From contig NZ_CCAT010000070.1 in the NCBI RefSeq assembly GCF_000612845.1, positions 30,659 to 94,658 on the forward strand: 64,000 nucleotides of DNA, read 5' to 3'. Of the stretch, positions 46,725-55,338 are shown piece by piece (positions within the stretch are counted from its first letter, which is position 1; every line of letters begins with the position of its first letter). Source of the stretch: Clostridium ihumii AP5 (GTDB taxonomy: Bacteria; Bacillota; Clostridia; Clostridiales; Clostridiaceae). The notes below the pieces were generated by a model. That model saw only the letters and a list, made by a program, of their open reading frames with translations. It did not search any database and was not told where the DNA came from. Made by a program: the position numbers and the translations under genes.

Positions 46725-46859
46725 AACTTCAATATAAAAAATAATAAAATTTCATCTATAAAATAGGTGGAATTTTTAATTTAAATAACAGAAGTTATAT
46801 TTATATTGAAAAATACTTACAATAGTAATATAATGTATGCTAACTTAAGGATAAGCTTA

Positions 46860-46916
46860 ATATAATATATAGGAATACAAGTTTAAAATTTAAAACTTGA
46901 ACTTAGAACCCTATAT
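46860..46916 (+). repeat. GGAACC-element fragment (copy E)
   Basis: Only the right end, AACTTGAACTTAGAACCCTA, is well preserved (TTAGAACC instead of TTGGAACC). It lies 65 bases before the lemA start. Weak, but the same end sequence recurs five times in the window. Confidence 0.45.
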
Positions 46917-46981
46917 TAAGTACTTTAAGATTTTTATTTTTGAAAGTAAAATTCATTAATATAAAGAGAGGTGTATTATTT

Positions 46982-47554
46982 ATGAAAAAAAAGACTATGG
47001 GAATAATCATAGCAATAATTGTAGTAATAGCAATTCTAATAATGCCTTTCATTTCAAGTTATAACAAGTTTGTAGCTTTAGATGAGCAGGTAAACACAGT
47101 TGCATCCGATTTAGATGCACAACTTCAAAGAAGAGCAGACCTTATACCTAACTTAGTAGCTACTGTTCAAGGATATGCAAGTCAAGAAAAAGAAGTGTTT
47201 ACATCAATAGCAGATGCAAGATCAAAACTAGCTGGTGCAGGAACAATGGAAGAAAAGGCAAATGCAAACTCAGAACTTTCAAGTGCATTATCAAGATTAT
47301 TAGTAGTTGTTGAAAGATATCCAGAATTAAAGTCTAATGAAAATTTTAAAGACCTTTCAATAGCATTAGAAGGAACAGAAAATAGAATAACAATAAAAAG
47401 AGAAGACTATAATAAAATAGTTGCAGAATATAATAAGAAAACTAAAAAGTTTCCAAGCAATATAGTAGCATCAATGTTTGGCTTTGAAGAAAAAGAATAC
47501 TTTAAAGCTAGTGAAGGTGCTAAAGAAGCTCCAAAAGTAGAGTTTAATAAATAA
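46982..47554 (+). CDS. lemA: LemA family protein
   Basis: 190 residues from ATG 46982, which has AGAGAGGTG ahead; the upstream in-frame ATG lacks a ribosome site. One N-terminal membrane helix (about 5-25), then the coiled-coil LemA domain (NKFVALDEQVNTVASDLDAQ, RRADLIPNLVATVQGYASQE, RITIKREDYNKIVAEYNKK). Function is poorly known. It is 3 bases ahead of the TPM-domain gene, the usual lemA partner, so the two are an operon. Confidence 0.94.
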   Translation: MKKKTMGIIIAIIVVIAILIMPFISSYNKFVALDEQVNTVASDLDAQLQRRADLIPNLVATVQGYASQEKEVFTSIADARSKLAGAGTMEEKANANSELSSALSRLLVVVERYPELKSNENFKDLSIALEGTENRITIKREDYNKIVAEYNKKTKKFPSNIVASMFGFEEKEYFKASEGAKEAPKVEFNK

Positions 47555-47557
47555 TTT

Positions 47558-48415
47558 ATGAAAAATAATATAAAAAAGTTTTCAAAATTAATATCGATTT
47601 TTTTAGTTTTTTTAGTTATATTTGCAATTCCTATTAAAGCCTTTGGAATAGAATTTGAAAAGCCAACGCAATATAAATATGTAAATGACTATACAAATAC
47701 TATAGATGTAGAAACTAGAGATAAAATAATAGCAATAGGAAAAGAATTACAAGACAAAACTACAGCAGAAGCAACAATAGTTGTTATAAATACTTTAGAT
47801 AATTACCCAATAGAAGATTATGCAAACAAATTGTTTAGAGAATGGGGAATAGGATCTAAAGAAAAAGATAATGGGCTGTTAATACTAATGTCTATAGAAG
47901 ATAGAAAATATAGAGTGGAAGTTGGCAGAGGACTTGAAGGGGCAATATCTGATATATATAGCAACAAAGTTATGGAAGAGGCTGCAAAGCCAAGATTTAA
48001 ACAAGGCGATTATGCAGGTGGATTATTAGATGCATATGCAGTTTTTGCAAGTAATATAGCAGAAGAATATCAAGTAGAACTTACTAATGAGTATACTCCA
48101 CAAGTACATGTTAATGTAAAAAAAGATGATGACGGAATAGACATAGGAACAATTATTGTAATAATAGCTTTAATTACAATTTTCGGAGATTCATTTTTCA
48201 ATAAAGGAAGAATGCTTAGAGGTATATCAAGGGCATTTAGAACAAGCAACACTCACTATTATGGAACTCCAACAGTAAGAAGGAAAAAAGATGATGACGA
48301 TGATGACTTCTTTGGTGGATTTGGAGGTTTCGGTGGCGGTGGCTCTGATGGCGGCGGATTTGGTGGCTTCGGGGGAGGTTCGTCAAATGGTGGAGGATCA
48401 TCAGGTAGTTGGTAA
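47558..48415 (+). CDS. TPM-domain membrane protein with Gly-rich tail
   Basis: 285 residues. Signal peptide (about 1-29), TPM domain (about 38-165; YVNDYTNTIDVETRDKIIAI, NGLLILMSIEDRKYRVEVGR), membrane helix (about 190-208), an Arg/Lys-Asp stretch RRKKDDDDDD and a Gly/Ser tail ending GGGSSGSW. This YgcG-type layout typically pairs with LemA. TPM domains have been linked to acid phosphatase activity and membrane-protein assembly; the role here is unknown. Confidence 0.9.
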   Translation: MKNNIKKFSKLISIFLVFLVIFAIPIKAFGIEFEKPTQYKYVNDYTNTIDVETRDKIIAIGKELQDKTTAEATIVVINTLDNYPIEDYANKLFREWGIGSKEKDNGLLILMSIEDRKYRVEVGRGLEGAISDIYSNKVMEEAAKPRFKQGDYAGGLLDAYAVFASNIAEEYQVELTNEYTPQVHVNVKKDDDGIDIGTIIVIIALITIFGDSFFNKGRMLRGISRAFRTSNTHYYGTPTVRRKKDDDDDDFFGGFGGFGGGGSDGGGFGGFGGGSSNGGGSSGSW

Positions 48416-48419
48416 AATT

Positions 48420-48453
48420 TAAGCAAGAGGGATTTTTTCTCTCTTGCTTTTTT
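48420..48453 (+). terminator. Terminator of lemA-TPM operon
   Basis: AAGCAAGAGGGA and TCTCTCTTGCTT pair with one G-T pair around a T-rich loop, then TTTTG. Confidence 0.9.
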
Positions 48454-48455
48454 GT

Positions 48456-48818
48456 GCAATAAAATAAGGAGAATATATAAATAAAAACTTTTATATTTGA
48501 TAATAATTAAAACATATATATAATTTCTGATTGTATCTTATTTGTAATAATAAATTCCTAAAATTAGGATATAATTAAGTTAGGGAAATATTACTTAATT
48601 TTTAATGCATAATTATTAGTTAATAATATTGAATGAAGAAAATTATAGGAGTATACTAATAAAGTTGAATTTGTAAATTGCAAATTATTCATAAATCTAA
48701 AAATTAATAAATGTAGATTTTAGCATTTATTAAAATATTATAATCATGTTCTAAATAAGAGTTGGGGGAGGTGTGCTGTTGCAATTATAACCTATTTAAT
48801 AAGGCAACAGTGTAGCAA
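48456..48818 (+). other. Lipoprotein leader region with hairpin CTGTTGC/GCAACAG
   Basis: 360 bases, AT-rich. GTTGGGGGAGGTG at 48761-48773 is a very strong ribosome site, but it serves only short frames: GTG 48771 runs 14 codons to TAG 48813, in the same frame as the lipoprotein whose ATG is at 48819. CTGTTGC (48776-48782) can pair with GCAACAG (48804-48810). Possible leader peptide or a mutated start; see findings. Confidence 0.45.
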
Positions 48819-49850
48819 ATGGAAAGTGAAGGCGTTGTTCATAGAAAAGGATTGGGAAAATTTAAACTGACTATTTTAATGGTAGCAATTTTATTTTTAG
48901 TTGGTTGTAGCAATGCAAGTATTGTAAAACTTTCTGATAAGAAATATCTAAATGCAGTATTTGAAAGAAACAATAAAATTTACAGTTATGATGAAAGAAA
49001 ACAACAGATAAACGAAATAGGTGATAAGGGTATTTCTAAAGAATTATTGGCAGTAAGTCCTAATAACAAGCAAATTGTATATATGGAAAGAAATGAAGAG
49101 AACAAACCTGATTCCCCAAAGATTATACTTCAGGATATAAAAAGTGAAAAGACATCAGAAATTGAATTGAACAATGAAAGTCTTAGAATAATAACAGATT
49201 TAGAATGGATTAATGATGAAAGAATATTAATAACATCTCATATAAATCCATCTGTATTAGCTTATGGAGTATACAATGTAGATACTAAAAAAGAAGAAAA
49301 TTTTGTGATGGGAATATTACTAGGTGTTTATGAAGAAGGAGAAAAACTTTTATATAGCAAAACGTCTAGAAAAGCATCAGAAAATAAATCTAATATTTAT
49401 ATAAATGATACTCTTATATATGAAGTAGATAATAGTGAAGAACAAATACAAGATTCTATATTATCGGAGGATTATTCAAAAATTGCACTAAAAACTTTTA
49501 CTGTAGATGAACTTTCAGGTCAAGTTAAAGATAAAATCTATTATGGAGACTTTAGCAAAGATTATAAAATATCTAATATTGAGGAAATTGAACTTCCTTC
49601 AATATTGTATGGCTCTTTGAAGATAAAAGATAATCAATTGTATCTATATAATCGTGATGTGAGCTATAAAATAAATGGAGACTTATTTACAGAAACAGAA
49701 TTAGAATTAGACAAACAAGAATTAGATCAACCAAGTGAAGAGCAATTAACAAAATTTAAACAAATATTATCAAAGAAATTTCCAAATGAATTTATAAAAG
49801 ATTATTTAGAAATGGAAGAATTACAAATATACAATATAAAATTTTTTTAA
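48819..49850 (+). CDS. Lipoprotein of unknown function, possible beta-propeller
   Basis: 343 residues. The N-terminus is long and basic before LTILMVAILFLVGCSNAS, which has the lipobox FLVGC at about residues 27-31. The mature part has repeated short strand patterns (NNKIYSYDERKQQINEIGD, NKQIVYMERNEE, DLEWINDERILITSHI) reminiscent of TolB/WD-like propeller blades. No catalytic motif. No clear ribosome site in front of ATG 48819. Function unknown. Confidence 0.7.
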   Translation: MESEGVVHRKGLGKFKLTILMVAILFLVGCSNASIVKLSDKKYLNAVFERNNKIYSYDERKQQINEIGDKGISKELLAVSPNNKQIVYMERNEENKPDSPKIILQDIKSEKTSEIELNNESLRIITDLEWINDERILITSHINPSVLAYGVYNVDTKKEENFVMGILLGVYEEGEKLLYSKTSRKASENKSNIYINDTLIYEVDNSEEQIQDSILSEDYSKIALKTFTVDELSGQVKDKIYYGDFSKDYKISNIEEIELPSILYGSLKIKDNQLYLYNRDVSYKINGDLFTETELELDKQELDQPSEEQLTKFKQILSKKFPNEFIKDYLEMEELQIYNIKFF

Positions 49851-49862
49851 TTTAAATTATAA

Positions 49863-49897
49863 AACAGAAGTAATGAAAGTTATTACTTCTGTTTTTC
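49863..49897. terminator. Terminator after the lipoprotein
   Basis: AACAGAAGTAAT-GAAAGTT-ATTACTTCTGTT with T run; could also serve the minus-strand sigma gene. Confidence 0.88.
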
Positions 49898-49907
49898 TTT
49901 TAACTAA

Positions 49908-50510
49908 TTATTTTAAAAACTTTTTCATTTTAGAAAGAGCTTTGTTCTTTAAATATAAAACATGTCTATAATCAACACCTAAAAATTTGGCATATTCCAT
50001 TAAGGTAAAATCATTTTTAATTATGCAATGATAGAAAAGCTTTTTTTCTTCATCAGTAAGAGAATGAAGAGCTAAGTTAATATCATCTCGCATATAAACA
50101 TTAGATGATGATTCAGGTGAAGCAAGCACATCTTCTAATGTTAGTCCATCATCAATTTCCGTTGACAAACTTACGGTACTATTATATTTATTAATTCTCA
50201 AATTATCATAAAAATTAAATTTAATACTTCTAATTGCATAATTAACAAAATCACCTTTATCAGGAGAAAATTTTTTTATAGAATTAAGCACGCTTAAATA
50301 TCCAATCATAACAAAATCTTCTTTATCAGAATCTGGGATAAAAGAGGACTTTGAAAGTTTATGAATATACCTTGTAACTAAATTCATAAGTTCTAACTTA
50401 CAATCATCATTGCCTACTTTTGCCTTACATACAAGTTCATTTAAATCTTCATAAGATTTCTTATCTAATGTATTTTTATCTAAATAATTAAATAAAAAAT
50501 TTTTACTCAA
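49908..50510 (-). CDS. Sigma-70-family RNA polymerase sigma factor, small
   Basis: 200 residues from TTG 50510, which has AAGGAG ten bases upstream; the longer open frame has no ribosome site. Region 2 is LVTRYIHKLSKSSF...EDFVMIGYLSVLNSIKKFSPDKGDFVNYAIRSIKFNFYDNLR; region 4 is LHSLTDEEKKLFYHCIIKND...YAKFLGVDYRHVLYLKNKALSKMKKFL. Regions 1 and 3 are missing. No anti-sigma gene adjoins it. It may resemble the TcdR/UviA/BotR group of clostridial sigma factors, but I cannot prove it. Target genes unknown. Confidence 0.82.
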   Translation of the reverse strand: MSKNFLFNYLDKNTLDKKSYEDLNELVCKAKVGNDDCKLELMNLVTRYIHKLSKSSFIPDSDKEDFVMIGYLSVLNSIKKFSPDKGDFVNYAIRSIKFNFYDNLRINKYNSTVSLSTEIDDGLTLEDVLASPESSSNVYMRDDINLALHSLTDEEKKLFYHCIIKNDFTLMEYAKFLGVDYRHVLYLKNKALSKMKKFLK

Positions 50511-50951
50511 ATCACTACAACTCCTTAATTTAAAATATAAAACAATGTCAATAAACTTTAATGATAACAAAATAAAAGCTTTTAATGATATTTATTAAGA
50601 AATTAATTTCTAAAATTAGTAGGAAAATATAAAATGTAAACACTAAATTTAGTATTTTCTTTGTATAAATAGACTATAACACAAATAATTCAATTAATTC
50701 TCAATAAAGTATTAAATTACAATAATTAAAAATAAATAGTAAAAATATAAATATATATTTAATAATATTATAAATAATATAAAATATAAAATATAAAATT
50801 AGGAAAGGAGTATTTTATAGGAATAATTAAAAGAATTTAATATTTCCTAGGAAAAACAATAAAATGAATATTGAAAATTGAGAAAAAAATCAAAAATCAT
50901 TTTGTAAGATAAAAACAAGGTAAAATCTGAATAAATATGATAGAATTACAG

Positions 50952-50981
50952 TTGACTTTTATATAAAATTTAAAATATAAT
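50952..50981 (+). promoter_or_regulatory. Candidate promoter upstream of the FNT channel gene
   Basis: TTGACT (50952-50957), 18-base spacer, TATAAT (50976-50981). It implies an untranslated leader of about 230 bases, which is AT-rich and without clear structure. The other sequence between 50571 and 51216 shows no gene. Confidence 0.6.
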
Positions 50982-51216
50982 AGTTTTTGTTGTTATAAAA
51001 AAGAAAAAGTCGGAAGAAATATGTAAAAATATTACATATAATATATAAATTTGTAGCTATAAGAATAAATCAAAAATAGTTAATGAATTATTAAGAAAAA
51101 TGGTAAAAAATACAAAATATTAATATTTTATAAAATGTAATTTGAGAATATATAAAAACAATTTAATTACAAATACAAATGTAATTGAATTAATAAAAAG
51201 CAAAGGAGAAAGTTAT

Positions 51217-52080
51217 ATGAGTCAAAACATGTTATCACCACTTGAAATAACAGAATATGTTTCAGAAGTTGGTGTGAAAAAGGCGAAAAACAGACCAGTA
51301 CAAACATTATTTTTAGGAATACTAGCAGGAATATTCATTGCACTAGGTGGATATGGTTCATCAGTAGCTTCACATAGTGTAACAAACTTTGGATTGCAAA
51401 AAGTAATTGCAGGGGTAGTATTCCCAGTAGGACTACTATTTGTTTTAATCTGTGGATCTGAATTATTTACAGGAAATTGCTTATTATCAGTAGCAGTAGC
51501 TGATAAAAAAATATCAGTAGGTCAAATGGCTAAGAACTTATTAATAGTATTTATAGGAAACTTTATAGGAGCTGCATTAATAGCATTTTTAGTTTATAGT
51601 GCAGGACTTTTAGATTTTAATGGTGGAGCTGTTGGTGGATATGCAGTTAAAGTTGCTGCAACAAAAGCTAACTTACCGATGGGACAAGCATTATCAAGTG
51701 GAATACTATGTAACATCATAGTTTGTTTATCAGTATGGGCAACATATGCAGCAAAAGACGTAGCTGGAAAAGCATTAATGGGATTCATTCCTATATTTGT
51801 ATTCGTAATAGCTGGATTTGAACACTGTGTTGCAAACATGTATTACTTCACAATTGGATTACTAGCAAAAGGAAATCCTGTATACATAGAAGCATCACAT
51901 ATATCACCAGAAAAACTTGCAAACTTAAATGTAGCAGGAGTGGTTAAGAATCTATTACCAGTAACAATTGGAAACATAATAGGTGGAGCAGTATTAGTTG
52001 GTCTTGTATATTGGTTTATATATAAAAAAGCTGCAAAAAAAACAGTGGAAAAAGCAGTGTCTGAAAAGAAAACAGCATAA
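51217..52080 (+). CDS. Formate/nitrite transporter family channel
   Basis: 287 residues from ATG 51217, with AAAGGAG seven bases upstream. Six membrane helices; FNT signatures LLFVLICGSELFTGNCLL, LLIVFIGNFIGAALIAFLVY, SSGILCNIIVCLSVW (with GILCN), GFEHCVANMYYF and LPVTIGNIIGGAVLVG. FNT channels are pentamers that carry formate, nitrite or hydrosulfide. With no formate lyase gene beside it, the substrate is open; FocA, NirC or HSC are all possible. Strong own terminator. Confidence 0.94.
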   Translation: MSQNMLSPLEITEYVSEVGVKKAKNRPVQTLFLGILAGIFIALGGYGSSVASHSVTNFGLQKVIAGVVFPVGLLFVLICGSELFTGNCLLSVAVADKKISVGQMAKNLLIVFIGNFIGAALIAFLVYSAGLLDFNGGAVGGYAVKVAATKANLPMGQALSSGILCNIIVCLSVWATYAAKDVAGKALMGFIPIFVFVIAGFEHCVANMYYFTIGLLAKGNPVYIEASHISPEKLANLNVAGVVKNLLPVTIGNIIGGAVLVGLVYWFIYKKAAKKTVEKAVSEKKTA

Positions 52081-52084
52081 TATA

Positions 52085-52131
52085 AAAACATAAAAACTAT
52101 GGAAATTTAATTTTCATAGTTTTTATGTTTA
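52085..52131 (+). terminator. Strong terminator after the FNT gene
   Basis: AAACATAAAAACTATG pairs with CATAGTTTTTATGTTT around a 13-base AT loop. Confidence 0.88.
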
Positions 52132-52191
52132 AATAAAACTCCTTTGTCAATATTTATAAATAAGTATAAATATAAAAAAGGAGCGATTGTT

Positions 52192-53145
52192 TTGTCACGT
52201 CAAGCAAGAGTAACAGATTTAAATGGAATATATCATATAGTAATCCATGAATCAAAATCAAAACCATTATTTCCATCAGAATCAGATAAAGAAATGATGA
52301 TGGAAAAAATAAGAGAAAGTCAAATAAAATATCAATTTAAAATCTATGCATATTGTTTAATGGACACCCATGCACACTTCATAATAGACTCAAATGGAGA
52401 AGAAATTAGCACCATAATGAAAAGTATAGGACTTAGGTATGTAAAATACTATAATCCTAAATATGACACAAACGGACCACTACTAAAAGAAAGATTTTTT
52501 AGTGAACTAATAAACACTGATGAATACTTACTAAAAGCATCACTATACATACATGCTAACCCAAAAGATATATTTGGATACAGTGAAATGCCTGAAACAT
52601 ACAGATTTTCAAGCATGCGTTGTTACCTCGGAAATGAAGATGAATTTGGAATATTAGACACAGACTTCATACTAAGCATATTATCAATAAACTCTAGATA
52701 TGCAGTGGAATCATACGTAAAACTATTCAAACACACATTAATACAAAAAGTATCACACTTTAAAGAACTCGACCTATCAACAACACTAACAATCAACAAC
52801 AGAAAAATAGAAATAAAAATAAACGATAAGAAATTTGGAATAACAAGAAGAATACTAAAAAGAAACTTTGATGTAGAACAAATAATAGACTTCGTAGAAA
52901 AAGAAACAGGAATAACAAGAAGTTCATTCTTAACAAAAGCAGATCATGGAGTAAAAACACCAAAAGCATTATTCATACTACTAACAGGAATATACACAGA
53001 AAAAACAACATATGAAATTGGACATATACTAGAAGACATGTCCATAGAAGAAGTAAATGCCCTAAGCAATGAAGGCATTTACTTAGTACTACATGAAGAT
53101 AAATACAAAAACATAATTGAAAAATTTTATAGTGAAAATAAATAA
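52192..53145 (+). CDS. REP-type HUH (Y1) transposase, RAYT-like, with C-terminal extension
   Basis: 317 residues from TTG 52192, with AAAAGGAG eight bases upstream; the start SRQARVTDLNGIYHIVIHES matches the PRxxRxxxxGxYHI start of REP-associated transposases. HUH motif THAHFII (His60, His62); catalytic Tyr119 in ASLYIHANP. Residues about 220-315 form an extension with a helix-turn-helix-like region (KFGITRRILKRNFDVEQIID, TYEIGHILEDMSIEEVNALS), as in the longer RAYT forms. It makes single-strand cuts at hairpins in the model enzymes. No flanking IS ends seen. Codons favour A/C endings more than its neighbours. Confidence 0.9.
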   Translation: MSRQARVTDLNGIYHIVIHESKSKPLFPSESDKEMMMEKIRESQIKYQFKIYAYCLMDTHAHFIIDSNGEEISTIMKSIGLRYVKYYNPKYDTNGPLLKERFFSELINTDEYLLKASLYIHANPKDIFGYSEMPETYRFSSMRCYLGNEDEFGILDTDFILSILSINSRYAVESYVKLFKHTLIQKVSHFKELDLSTTLTINNRKIEIKINDKKFGITRRILKRNFDVEQIIDFVEKETGITRSSFLTKADHGVKTPKALFILLTGIYTEKTTYEIGHILEDMSIEEVNALSNEGIYLVLHEDKYKNIIEKFYSENK

Positions 53146-53274
53146 CAAAAAAATTTTTGAAATTTATAATAACGATTTTTAATATTGAAAAAAGTGTACA
53201 AGCTGTATGAATTTAAGCAAAAAAATGAAAAATAATCTTAAAATGCACTATAAATAAGTAAATATAGGTTAAAC

Positions 53275-53366
53275 ATAGGTGACGGTCAACAACATTTAAT
53301 CAATAAAACTCCATATATAAGTGACAGTCATCAATGTATGATTAATGTGTGATGACTGTCACCTAT
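53275..53366. repeat. GTGACAGTCATCA hairpin cluster behind the HUH transposase gene
   Basis: ATAGGTGACGGTCA at 53275-53288, GTGACAGTCATCA at 53321-53333 and its perfect 13-bp inverse TGATGACTGTCAC at 53350-53362, then CTAT. The whole makes two direct and one inverted copy. The right edge overlaps the stop codon (53363-53365) of the converging gene. Confidence 0.85.
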
Positions 53367-53959
53367 GAATGGAATACTACTTTTACGTCAAAGTCTAAGT
53401 TTTTAAAGAAATCTTCAATGAATGCTTTAGTTTCATTGTTTACATCATCTAAAAATCCATTATTAATTAATTCTTTTTCCTTTTCAGCTTTACATTTAGA
53501 TAGTTCATTAAAGACTTCTTGGTTTTGCAACGGATTAAATATGGTGTCCTTTTCATTTAAAACTTCAATGTCTTCTTCATTTATTATGTTGTCTAGTATT
53601 GTTGCATTAGGAAGGGTTATTGTTAGAGTTTTTCCATGAATTTTGATTTTACCTTTATCTAAATCAACACCAGCTTTTATGTGACCATCATATTTAAGAA
53701 TAATTACTCTTTCAGTGAATGGAATGTTTATATCTTTAAATTTTAAATTATCTTTTATTGATAAAACATTAGAATAATTGTATTTAACAGTTGTAAGTTC
53801 ATTAGAATTAACAAGTCTTTCAAAGATTAAATCAACATTATTGCTATTATCATGCTGTATAGACCAATTAAAACTTAATAAGAATAATAATAAAACAATT
53901 ATTAAACATAATATCATTGTAATCTTATACTTTGAAAATAACTTCTTAAAGTTAATCAT
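53363..53959 (-). CDS. DUF4230 membrane-anchored protein
   Basis: 198 residues. One N-terminal membrane helix (about 14-31), then the DUF4230 domain (about 40-195; NELTTVKYNYSNVLSIKDNL, KAGVDLDKGKIKIHGKTLTI, TLPNATILDNIINEEDIEVL). The domain is common in Firmicutes and Bacteroidetes with no known function. AGGGTGGT precedes the ATG. Its stop lies in the hairpin cluster. Confidence 0.85.
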   Translation of the reverse strand: MINFKKLFSKYKITMILCLIIVLLLFLLSFNWSIQHDNSNNVDLIFERLVNSNELTTVKYNYSNVLSIKDNLKFKDINIPFTERVIILKYDGHIKAGVDLDKGKIKIHGKTLTITLPNATILDNIINEEDIEVLNEKDTIFNPLQNQEVFNELSKCKAEKEKELINNGFLDDVNNETKAFIEDFFKNLDFDVKVVFHS

Positions 53960-54161
53960 AATAATACCACCCTCAAAAGAAAGATATTTAGAAACCTTAT
54001 AAATAAATATGCAAAAAGATAATATATAAGTACAAATAATAGGATTATATTTATGTAATTGAATTTTAATGTTAGTGGTTCTTTAATAGAGATATAAGAC
54101 TTATAGAGGATACAGAACAAAAAAATAAATAAAACATACAAGTAAACTCTTTAGGTCGTCA

Positions 54162-54230
54162 CAAAAGGGACAGGCCACTCAAGATTAAAATGAGGCTACA
54201 TATTCACCAACAATTGAGGTAGGGTTAATC
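54162..54230. repeat. Decayed inverted arm
   Basis: AAAAGGGACAGGCCACTCAA matches the start of the inverted arms near 63.48 kb (AAGAGGGACAGGCAACTCAA). The rest is diverged. Otherwise the 500-base gap between the DUF4230 and RusA-like genes shows nothing clear. Confidence 0.55.
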
Positions 54231-54468
54231 GAAGCAACAACAGAATATGAATTTTCGTATTTAGAGCTAATGTTATTTGTTGTTATAAAAACTTTATTTA
54301 AGATAAAAACTAAATTAAGAAAAGGAAGCTTGTGCATGATAGCTATGTATCTTATATAATGTAGTTAAGAAATTTAATGAGTAGAATTTATGATGGATAC
54401 AAATGCAAAGTTTAAAATAATACTGTAAAATGAAAAGAAGTAATAAAGAAAGGAGATGACAACTAAAG

Positions 54469-55092
54469 ATGAGTTATGCAAAAGTTATAGTAAAAGGTTC
54501 ACCTATATCTAAATCAAACTTTAAACTTTTCAATTTAGAAGGAAGAGCAATTTTACCATATAATTCAGGGAAGTATCATGATAGATACGCATTGTATGAA
54601 GAAGAAATAGCTTATGAAACAAGAGTGCAAAATCCAGGGATAATTATATCAGAAGCAGTAATAGCAATATTAAAGGTTTATTATAAATCAGAAAAAAGAC
54701 ATCCAGACACAAATAATATAACTAAAAGTATATTTGATGGAATTGAAAAGAGTGGACTAATAATTAATGATGCGCAGATAAGAAGAATAGTAGTTGAAGA
54801 ATTTTATGATAAAGAAAATCCTAGATTTGAGTTAGAGTTATTTGGTGAAAGTAAATATAAAGTAAACTATAGTATTGAAAAAAGAGAAATAGAAGACGAG
54901 AAGATTGAATATGCACCACCACCAAATTCTAAAAATAGAGAAGTAAAAGAAAAAGTAGAAAAGCCTAAAAAGAATAATGATGCAAAAATACGTTGTGAAA
55001 TATGTCAAAAAGCAATAACGAAGGAAAATGCAATATCAGCAAATAAAGGAAAAACAATGCTATGCAAACAGTGCTTTAAAAAATTATTTTAA
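54469..55092 (+). CDS. RusA-like nuclease domain fused to a zinc ribbon
   Basis: 207 residues. Residues 1-130 fit the RusA family of Holliday-junction resolvases: VIVKGSPISKSNF at the start and KRHPDTNNITKSIFDGIEKSGLIINDAQI with Asp80, Asp90 and Asp101 as candidate metal ligands; the usual D-D pair is N-D (Asn100-Asp101). A Pro/Lys-rich linker leads to a C-terminal zinc ribbon with Cys176, 179, 199 and 202. RusA is usually phage-borne, but no phage genes are near. GAAAGGAGATG precedes the ATG. Activity is inferred. Confidence 0.75.
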   Translation: MSYAKVIVKGSPISKSNFKLFNLEGRAILPYNSGKYHDRYALYEEEIAYETRVQNPGIIISEAVIAILKVYYKSEKRHPDTNNITKSIFDGIEKSGLIINDAQIRRIVVEEFYDKENPRFELELFGESKYKVNYSIEKREIEDEKIEYAPPPNSKNREVKEKVEKPKKNNDAKIRCEICQKAITKENAISANKGKTMLCKQCFKKLF

Positions 55093-55154
55093 AAATTTAA
55101 ACTTAAAATTAGTTTGTGGAAATAAGGCTTTAGTATATTTAGAATAAGAAAATT

Positions 55155-55186
55155 GGAGATGCTTAGAAATAAGCATCTATTTATTT
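55155..55186 (+). terminator. Terminator of the RusA-like gene
   Basis: AGATGCTTA-GAAA-TAAGCATCT followed by ATTTATTTT. Confidence 0.85.
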
Positions 55187-55338
55187 TGTAGGGATATCTA
55201 CAATTCTAAATTTAGATTTGAATATATGTAGTATAAAAGTATATAATGTAAATATTGATTTTAAAATAGAAGTTATAATATATGAATTTATAAAAGCAAT
55301 TTTAAATTGTTTTATTTGATAGAAGAGGTGAAGTTTTA

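Noticed and set aside
48259..48459. Pro-rich minus-strand frame
   Set aside because: It is the antisense of the Gly-rich tail of the TPM-domain protein.
52192..53145. Complete IS200/IS605 insertion sequence
   Set aside because: No second gene, no matching end hairpins on the left side, and the N-terminus fits REP-type enzymes better.
53349..53639. Plus-strand open frame opposite the DUF4230 gene
   Set aside because: Antisense shadow; the minus-strand frame has a ribosome site, membrane anchor and a recognisable domain.
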